From NCBI GenBank assembly GCA_945874895.1, contig CAMCIC010000005.1, forward strand, positions 146,535 to 210,534: a stretch of 64,000 bases of DNA, given 5' to 3'. This DNA is from Akkermansia muciniphila (GTDB taxonomy: Bacteria; Verrucomicrobiota; Verrucomicrobiia; Verrucomicrobiales; Akkermansiaceae). Numbering within the stretch: the first letter of the stretch is position 1; every line of letters begins with the position of its first letter. Shown here one piece after another: positions 57,624 to 64,000 of the stretch. The notes beneath the pieces are model-generated. The model saw only the letters and a list, made by a program, of their open reading frames with translations, ran no database searches and was not told where the DNA came from. Both the position numbers and the translations under genes were made by a program.

Positions 57624-60600
57624 TTATGGGGTGAATTCGACTCGATAGAACGCTTTCTGAAACGAGGCGGGATCGGTGAAGGTGGCAGTGGATTCCGCGC
57701 CACCCATGACGGTTCCGATCACCTCCCATTGATTCGTATTCAGCGAAACGGTGCGCTTGACGGTAAAAACAATGCCGGGAGCGCTCGGCCATTCCAAAGT
57801 GTGGCCGGAACAAACGGCGCGATACGTGCTGGTTCCGTTTTTCGGATCAAGCCCCAGTCGGTATTCTACCAGATCGCCGGTTCCATCTCTGTCGTAGTCG
57901 CTTCCAGCCGTTTGCATAAGACCGCCGAAATTCTGCTGTTCCCAAGTATCCGGCAGCCCATCCTCATCTTGATCATCGATGAACAGAACAACTTGATTGG
58001 CAGCGTATGCAAGATGCGCCGGAGTCCCAGATGGCACGCCTGTTAGAGTGATTGATCCTGTCCGACTGCCGCCGTGGACAAGGAGCGGGAATCGCCCGAA
58101 ATTCACACCGGCGGCCAGGTTGACCTGAAGTGAGCCCGCGAGGATAAGGTTTCCCGCGACATTAATCCTGTCTCCGGACGGCGCCACATACATGAGGATC
58201 GCACCATTTGGATTGATCTGAAGCGAGGCAACCGAGAGCGTGCCCACCGCAGGACCGGGAGCGAGCGATCCGGAAACGCTGACCGCCCCGCCGATCGACC
58301 CCGTGCCGGACAGGGTAGCACCGGACGCAACGGCGACCGCGGTGCCAGCGAGTGATCCGGTGACAGAGAGCTCACCGGCATTCACCGAGGTATTCCCCGA
58401 GTGGGTGCATACGCCGGAGAGAGTCAAGGTTCCTGTTCCCACCTTGATGACGGAAGTCGTTCCCGATCCATTCGAGATCACACCGGGGAAGGAGGATGAC
58501 TGGTTGTTAGCTCCGATGCTGAATGTGACTCCGGACGGGTAAGAGGAGATGGATAGAACCGAGCCCTGCGCACCAGTCAGAGAACCTATTTTGTAGGTGC
58601 CACCGTTGCGTGCCGTGAGCGTGCGGGTACCGAGATCGAACGAGGCGAAATCAGAACCGCCGGTTCCAAATAGGCGGAAACTTCCGCTGCCTGTGAGCCG
58701 CACCGTGCCCGAGAATGAAGTCATGTTGCTTTCCAGATCGAAGATGCTCGTTGAATTGAGAGTTAAGACACCGCTTCCCGAGACCGCCTTGATTCCGTGG
58801 GCTCCGCTACCACTGCCACCGATGATCGTGGAGTCGGCCGTGACCACTACGGAATTCGCTGGTGTCAGCGCGCCCATATCCCACGAACCGCCTGCCAGAG
58901 TGACCGGTCCGGTGCCGAGCGCGGCAGCGTTAGCGATCGCCACCGCGCCACCGGAGATAACCGTGCCGCCGGTAAAACCGTTAGCCGATGACAGTGTCAA
59001 CGTTCCAGATCCCTTCTTTTCGAGAATCATCGCGCCATTGATGGAACCGGCGCCTCCGATGGAATAATTTTTCGTTGAATCGAAAACCATCGAAGCTGGT
59101 GAAACGACACTCACCAGGTTGATGGACGTAACATTGGTCCCATCGTCAATGCGGGTTGAGATACCGTCTTGGAACGCAGTGGTCGAGGTGCCTTTCTGCC
59201 AGTTGGCGGTGGCCAAATCCCAATTTGAATTGGTGGTGCCGCGCCAGACGAGGTCCGCCGGAAGCCAAGTCAGCACCAGCGAGTTTCCGGATTCCCTGAT
59301 CGCAAATGTGCCGTAATCAGCCGACGATCGACCGGCCAGATCGGTGGTCTGGTTACCGATGGAAAAAACGCCTGTCCTAGCGCTGGATGTTAGAATCGTC
59401 CATGAGCGAGCAGCCGCCCAGAATGAATCCGAGAAGTTCACGCCGCTGCTGGAGTCGTTGAACACCAAATCCCATGCCGCCCCCGTGGAAATCGTCACGT
59501 TTTCGGCCTGGATCGAGTCGAATGTTCCGGCAGTGGTGCTGTTCGCCGTTAGCGACCATGAAACCCGAGCCGTAGAGCCATAGGAGAGGCTGCCAGTGAA
59601 CGACGCGCCGGGGCTGGGATCATGCGAGCCATTGACGGTCACGGTGCCTTGCACAGCACCCGCGCCACGCAGGGCTTGGCCCGTGTTCACGGTGACGACT
59701 GGCAAGGCGGTGAGATCAAGAATCGCACCTTGGGCGACCTCGATAAGACTGCTGTCGGAGGGCCATGACATTGCATCGGCAAGGGCGAGTTTTCCTCCTG
59801 CCACATGGACGGGGCCGGTGAAGTTCAAGGCCGACGAAACCGTGAGAGATCCGCTCCCTGACTTGGCAAGACCACCCGCTCCACCGAGCGCACCGCCATT
59901 GAGGCTAAACGTTTGGGATGTGTCGACCGAAACGAATGCGGGAGTGAGAGTGCCGGCGAGCTCAATGGCGTTGATCGCAGCCGTGTCATTGAAAAGCACC
60001 GTATCTCCCGGGAAGAAAACGTCCGACTGGCCGGACGAATGAGTCCAGTTGACGCTGGTCTGGACGTCCCATGTGGAGTCTACCGAACCGGTCCACGTGA
60101 TCGTAGCGGGAGCGCGGTCGGTGAGAATGAGACCGTGATTGACGATGCCCAGTGGGATCGGCTGGGTGGATCCGATGAGGTTGAGTGTGCCGTTGTTGGT
60201 GACGACTCCAGTCGCACTGAAAGTGGCCGGAGATTTCACGCGGAAGTATCCGTTGTTGGTCAAGGCTCCGCTGATATCGAACGAACCAGAGGACAGCTCG
60301 ACCAAACCGTCGTTGACGAGCGCGCCGTTGAGAGAACCCTGGCCCACCAGCTTACCGCCATCGGCGACTTCAAGGTTTCCAGAGACCAAAGTGCCATCCA
60401 GCATGAGGACCGCCGAATCCTGCACGAGAGTGGACTTGGTGGAGGGTTGAGTGAAGGAGCCGGTGATGGCCAATGTGCCGGCTTCCACGGTGAGACCGCC
60501 GTTTACGTTTCCCGTGCCTGATAGAGTCCACGTGCCGCCGCCGGATTTGATCAGGTTAGTGAGTCCGTTGGCTTGTTCAGAAATCGTACCGGCGAACGTA

Positions 60601-63362
60601 GCATCGGTTCCACGACCTCCGACGCGGTAGGTGATCTGTCGCCCCCCAACAGTTCCTCCCTTGAAAGTCGAGGACGCGGTGCCGGACAACTGACCGAAGT
60701 TGACGAAGGTGCCCGATCCCGAGTTCAGATTGCCGGACCAGTAGGCAGTGATGCCGTTTCCAAGCGAAAGTGCAGCGGCGGGGAGTCCAGGCCAGTTGTA
60801 ATCAGGCGAGATGCGAAAATCAGCACTTCCCGAGATGGCGGTGGCCTCCACCGTTCCGGAAAAACCAGACCAGTCGCCCAAAATGGAGGCCCGGACGGCC
60901 CCCGATGGAAGCCGGAAGCGGAACGTTCCGCCACCGGTGAGTTTGCCTCTCAGATCGCAGCGTGCGTCTAGTTCCAAAGTGCCGGTCGCACCCGACGGCA
61001 CGTCCAGGTTCCACGGCGCGTCATTGTAGGTGTTGAGATTGGAATGCATTCTGAGCGTGCCATTGTTGAGACTGACGTAACCGCTTCCGAGACCACTCGC
61101 ATTGGCGGTATCGTTGGCAAGCGAAATGACTCCGCCGTTGATGGCGGTATCCCCCGTGAACGTGTTCGCCTGACTAATGGTGAGTGTGGATGTCCCGCTC
61201 TTCAGCAGTGACATTGATCCATCCAATGCACCGGTGGCGGCAAGGGTGTAATTTTTCGAGCCGGAGAATATCACCGAGTTTGCCTGCAACGAGCCCGTGA
61301 GGTTGATGCTAGTCGTGTTGGATCCCGTATCACTGAAGGTCACCGCATCGCCGGTTGCGAACGACGTAGCAACTCCGCTCAGTCGGAAGGAATTCGTAGT
61401 GCCTTTGTCCCATGTGTTGGCTGCAGCATTCGTTCCACCTGCCCAGACGATGGATCGCTTGGAATCCGGCGGTGGTGGCGGGAAATCGGGTAGTTCGAGA
61501 CGCAGATAATCATACATCAAGTGAGGTGAAAATCCGCTACCACCCGAGAAGCGGAAGGTGAAAGTGTTGGCTCCAGTCCGTAGCAAGGAAACGGGAATCG
61601 GAATGTCCACGTAGGAATATTTCGCATGGATTCCCTGTCGCAACAGAGCGTTGCCACCGCTCACGGGCGGTGAAATTCGAGCAAACGATGCTGGCGAGTC
61701 GTTGAGATAAAGAAAGAGCCCAGCGTAGTTCGCACTGGCGACCGCTACCGTCAGAGTCGCGCTGCCACTGCGCGGGACGGCGGGGAGATTGAAATTCACG
61801 TCCCATTCCCAGGGAACCGTGGATCCAGCGGTGGCTCCGGTGTAGTTGCTGTGCACGTAATTCCAGTCTGTGGCCGGATTGCTGGAGCCGACGTTGTAAA
61901 CTTGGGGATTCGGCAGTTCCTTGGTATAAACATCCCACAGGTAAGGCGTGAAATAGTCGTTGCCATGCTTGAACTCCTTCGCCGTGCGGTCCGGCACGCC
62001 GATTTCCCATGCGATGCTGGTTCCAGGATGCGAGACATTCCACGTGATGTTGCCTTGTGCATTCGTTCCGCCGGCAGTGACTGTGACTCCGATTTTCGAA
62101 AACTCGCCCACGACTCCATCGGTGAACGCATAGAGTGTATAGGTGCCTGGCCGGACGGCGGGGATGCTGAAGTTTCCCGATGCATCGGCCTTGGTCCAAT
62201 ACTGATAGCCTTTGGACTGTGACTGCCAGTTCCCGTCCGTCTCCTCGGCGGCCGCGAGACCGATGTTCGCGTTGGCGCCGGTGATTGACGTCTTGAGCGG
62301 ATCGTTCACCAGCAAACGTCCCGTCACCGTTCCGCGTGCCGCCACCGCCGGATAATCCGTAGTCGTGAGCCAAGAATAGGGCCATGCCGCCTTTTCCGCG
62401 GCTACCTGCGCCTTGGCATCCGCCCACAAGGCATTTCCGGCATTGCTGGCGGCGGTCGTTGCGTTACAATAAAGCAAGAAGGGGCCAAACATCTTCCGCC
62501 AGCTCTCACCAGCCGCGACGCTGGTGCCAGAACCGCCGTAATGGTTCCTGCCGAAGTGCATGAGGATGTAGCTCTCCGACGAACTGAGGTCCTGCTTGGT
62601 CGGGCCGTCATTGAAGTAGTCATGTCCGCCGAGCACGAACCAAACCCCCTTCTTCGCGAAATTGCTGGCGTGCCCCCAGGTACCGACTTCCGAATAACGA
62701 ACCGAATAGGTGTATTTGCCATCGTATTTCCCAGCCATTACGCCGGTATTGAGCTTCACGATCTCCGCAATCCCTGTTGGCGAGGCGTTCTGATAGTCGT
62801 AGTAAGACGGCATCTCCCAGTTACGCTGTTCATCGACATAGGCACGCTCGAATGTGAAGGTGGTGGAGCTGCGCGGGAGTTTCCACACGATGCGCCACTC
62901 CCCCACCGTAGCGGCAGGGTAGGATGACGGGTGGTCGAGGATGGCATAGGCATAAAGTCCGGTATCGCCGCGGCGGAGCACGTAATGCAAATCAATGTCG
63001 AAATTGTGCCGATATCCGGCGCTTGCGTTCCAGGTGCGTTTGCACGAGATCTCGACTTGATCGGAGCTGCTGCTGATCAATGAATAAACGCAGCCACTTG
63101 GCACATCGAAGGACGCCCCACCGTCCATGCTGTAGTAGATGGGATTGGCGGGATCCACCATCTGGAAGCCGTTCAGCTTATAGGAGGTAACTCTGCCTGT
63201 GGCTTTCTCGATAACCGCTTGGATAACGCCATTGTCAAGGGTGGCAGTGGTCGTGGTAGTGGATAGGGTCACGTTCGCACCCACGCCCGGCGCGCCGCCA
63301 CCGGCGTCGTTCGCACGAACGCACGCCAACAATACCATGAGGAGCAATAAAGAACGAATCAT
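57624..63362 (-). CDS. Giant secreted rhamnogalacturonan-lyase-like protein fused to beta-strand repeats
   Basis: A 1912-residue protein. A signal peptide (MIRSLLLLMVLLACVRA) is followed by a PL4 rhamnogalacturonan lyase-like region (residues ~25-640): LDNGVIQAVIEKATGRVTSY, YYSMDGGASFDV, NDGPTKQDLSSSESYILMHF and GRNHYGG in the catalytic part, a FnIII-like section (RLLVNDPLKTSITGANANIG...SIPAVRPGTYTLYAF) and a carbohydrate-binding-like domain ending PHLMYDYLRLEL. Residues ~650-1790 are autotransporter-associated beta repeats (GSGTLTLSSANGFTGGTVIS and similar). A C-terminal segment DQDEDGLPDTWEQQNFG...DYDRDGTGDLVEYRLGLDP resembles a calcium-binding module. It probably cleaves pectin or related polysaccharide at the cell surface. 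Catalytic residues were not verified. Confidence 0.82.
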   Translation of the reverse strand: MIRSLLLLMVLLACVRANDAGGGAPGVGANVTLSTTTTTATLDNGVIQAVIEKATGRVTSYKLNGFQMVDPANPIYYSMDGGASFDVPSGCVYSLISSSSDQVEISCKRTWNASAGYRHNFDIDLHYVLRRGDTGLYAYAILDHPSSYPAATVGEWRIVWKLPRSSTTFTFERAYVDEQRNWEMPSYYDYQNASPTGIAEIVKLNTGVMAGKYDGKYTYSVRYSEVGTWGHASNFAKKGVWFVLGGHDYFNDGPTKQDLSSSESYILMHFGRNHYGGSGTSVAAGESWRKMFGPFLLYCNATTAASNAGNALWADAKAQVAAEKAAWPYSWLTTTDYPAVAARGTVTGRLLVNDPLKTSITGANANIGLAAAEETDGNWQSQSKGYQYWTKADASGNFSIPAVRPGTYTLYAFTDGVVGEFSKIGVTVTAGGTNAQGNITWNVSHPGTSIAWEIGVPDRTAKEFKHGNDYFTPYLWDVYTKELPNPQVYNVGSSNPATDWNYVHSNYTGATAGSTVPWEWDVNFNLPAVPRSGSATLTVAVASANYAGLFLYLNDSPASFARISPPVSGGNALLRQGIHAKYSYVDIPIPVSLLRTGANTFTFRFSGGSGFSPHLMYDYLRLELPDFPPPPPDSKRSIVWAGGTNAAANTWDKGTTNSFRLSGVATSFATGDAVTFSDTGSNTTSINLTGSLQANSVIFSGSKNYTLAATGALDGSMSLLKSGTSTLTISQANTFTGDTAINGGVISLANDTANASGLGSGYVSLNNGTLRMHSNLNTYNDAPWNLDVPSGATGTLELDARCDLRGKLTGGGTFRFRLPSGAVRASILGDWSGFSGTVEATAISGSADFRISPDYNWPGLPAAALSLGNGITAYWSGNLNSGSGTFVNFGQLSGTASSTFKGGTVGGRQITYRVGGRGTDATFAGTISEQANGLTNLIKSGGGTWTLSGTGNVNGGLTVEAGTLAITGSFTQPSTKSTLVQDSAVLMLDGTLVSGNLEVADGGKLVGQGSLNGALVNDGLVELSSGSFDISGALTNNGYFRVKSPATFSATGVVTNNGTLNLIGSTQPIPLGIVNHGLILTDRAPATITWTGSVDSTWDVQTSVNWTHSSGQSDVFFPGDTVLFNDTAAINAIELAGTLTPAFVSVDTSQTFSLNGGALGGAGGLAKSGSGSLTVSSALNFTGPVHVAGGKLALADAMSWPSDSSLIEVAQGAILDLTALPVVTVNTGQALRGAGAVQGTVTVNGSHDPSPGASFTGSLSYGSTARVSWSLTANSTTAGTFDSIQAENVTISTGAAWDLVFNDSSSGVNFSDSFWAAARSWTILTSSARTGVFSIGNQTTDLAGRSSADYGTFAIRESGNSLVLTWLPADLVWRGTTNSNWDLATANWQKGTSTTAFQDGISTRIDDGTNVTSINLVSVVSPASMVFDSTKNYSIGGAGSINGAMILEKKGSGTLTLSSANGFTGGTVISGGAVAIANAAALGTGPVTLAGGSWDMGALTPANSVVVTADSTIIGGSGSGAHGIKAVSGSGVLTLNSTSIFDLESNMTSFSGTVRLTGSGSFRLFGTGGSDFASFDLGTRTLTARNGGTYKIGSLTGAQGSVLSISSYPSGVTFSIGANNQSSSFPGVISNGSGTTSVIKVGTGTLTLSGVCTHSGNTSVNAGELSVTGSLAGTAVAVASGATLSGTGSIGGAVSVSGSLAPGPAVGTLSVASLQINPNGAILMYVAPSGDRINVAGNLILAGSLQVNLAAGVNFGRFPLLVHGGSRTGSITLTGVPSGTPAHLAYAANQVVLFIDDQDEDGLPDTWEQQNFGGLMQTAGSDYDRDGTGDLVEYRLGLDPKNGTSTYRAVCSGHTLEWPSAPGIVFTVKRTVSLNTNQWEVIGTVMGGAESTATFTDPASFQKAFYRVEFTP

Positions 63363-64000
63363 GTGGGTTTCGTATGGGATTCTATTCTAGGACAAGGCTT
63401 GGCGTAAGTGACCAGTCAACAGATGCCATAGAACCCAGCTCCGTTGCTTGATTTTCCGATCATAATCCACGGAGGAGGATCCTATGGATCCTTTGTTGAT
63501 GTGACATGAAACCCCAGTCGCTCCACGACCAGCGAACGTTAGCACGTAGTTCGTCATATGGTTGATGAGTCCGATGTTTCGTAAGATGGGTCGCCGTTCA
63601 TTTTTGCTTCCAGACAAAGTGAATGTATGGGCGTATGATCAGATCCTTACGAGGGCTAAGGCAAGCTGAATTTTGATACGCAGCCATTGCTTGATTCTGT
63701 CTTCTTTGGTGCCAATTGACTCAGCGAGCTGACGATCGCTCGGCGAAAATGGATCGCGCCTAGGCTCGTTGGATCCGTGAACGTTGGTATTGGACTTCTC
63801 TCCTGCTTCGCTCCCGATCTCAGGCCGACGTCGAGACGGGCTTGTAGCGCGCCTGTTGCCTCATAAATCGAGCACACCGAAAGGTTCCTGAATGATCGGG
63901 ATCGTTGCCTCATAATTGAGACACCATAGCGGCTTTGTTTTTGGTGGTTGGTTTGGTTGCCCTTGCGGGCGCTTCGGAGCGTAGCGGAGAAGCGCCCGCA
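63363..64000. other. 638-bp end region without a recognisable gene
   Basis: Two short minus-strand frames (76 and 85 codons) resemble no known family. The region has a 22-24-bp imperfect direct repeat (GTTGCCTCATAAATCGAGCA at 63855 and GTTGCCTCATAATTGAGACA at 63904) and ends in a large palindrome. It may be the edge of an accessory or repeat-rich segment that continues outside the window. Confidence 0.4.
63964..64000. repeat. 12-bp perfect palindrome at the window end
   Basis: TGCGGGCGCTTC and GAAGCGCCCGCA are exact inverted repeats around a 13-base loop. It looks like a REP-type or terminator hairpin; the right flank is outside the window. Confidence 0.5.

Noticed and set aside
63387..63913. 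Two minus-strand ORFs of 76 and 85 codons
   Set aside because: No similarity or start signal is recognised; composition is like noncoding DNA.

Overview
The window looks like the chromosome of a free-living, aerobic, heterotrophic member of the PVC group, most likely Verrucomicrobia. The pointers are an alternative complex III (act) operon, a DUF1592-type planctomycete/verrucomicrobial cytochrome protein, two giant secreted proteins built of autotransporter-associated beta-strand repeats with a calcium-binding-like C-terminus, a SET-domain protein and a CBS-containing family II pyrophosphatase. This assignment rests on gene content only. Most start codons have no Shine-Dalgarno sequence in front of them.

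Layout. 1-7300: an aldehyde dehydrogenase cut by the window edge, a trypsin-like lipoprotein and a 1662-residue repeat protein. 7.4-16.6 kb: class I fumarase, a ROK-like kinase next to a BrxR/CapW-like WYL regulator, ilvC, trpF, a photolyase-family protein with apparently swapped domains, and a sugar MFS transporter. 16.8-23.7 kb: a complete F1Fo ATP synthase operon in the order atpB-E-F-H-A-G-D-C. 23.7-29.7 kb: an M14 peptidase, a lipase-like lipoprotein, a YwaF-like membrane protein, a LutA-like protein, ffh and an RlpA-like lipoprotein. 30.1-35.9 kb: ilvB-ilvH, a CBS-PPase and glgA. 35.9-44.2 kb: the DUF1592 protein with an O6-methylguanine methyltransferase-like partner, an outer-membrane barrel, a SET protein, rpmI-rplT, tRNA-Gly(GCC), trpC and a frameshifted lipoprotein gene. 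44.2-56.4 kb: the minus-strand respiratory operon actABCDEF followed by a membrane cytochrome c, a CcoN-like protein, a CcoO-like cytochrome and another cytochrome c. 56.5-57.6 kb: a Y1/RAYT-type transposase gene between perfect 29-bp inverted repeats. 57.6-63.4 kb: a 1912-residue secreted rhamnogalacturonan-lyase-like repeat protein. The last 640 bases hold no recognisable gene.

How it fits together. ACIII oxidises quinol and passes electrons to c-type cytochromes, and the ATP synthase uses the resulting gradient. The two operons share an identical 19-bp sequence containing a perfect TGTGA-N6-TCACA palindrome, upstream of and in the same orientation to each first gene, which suggests one CRP/FNR-family regulator controls both.

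The most unusual item is the CcoN-like subunit at 45791-47290. It aligns with cbb3 oxidase subunit I along its length, but the CuB histidines and the helix-X His-x-His haem ligands are replaced; only one low-spin haem histidine remains. It cannot be a normal oxidase, yet it sits intact in the respiratory operon with CcoO-like and c-type cytochrome partners.
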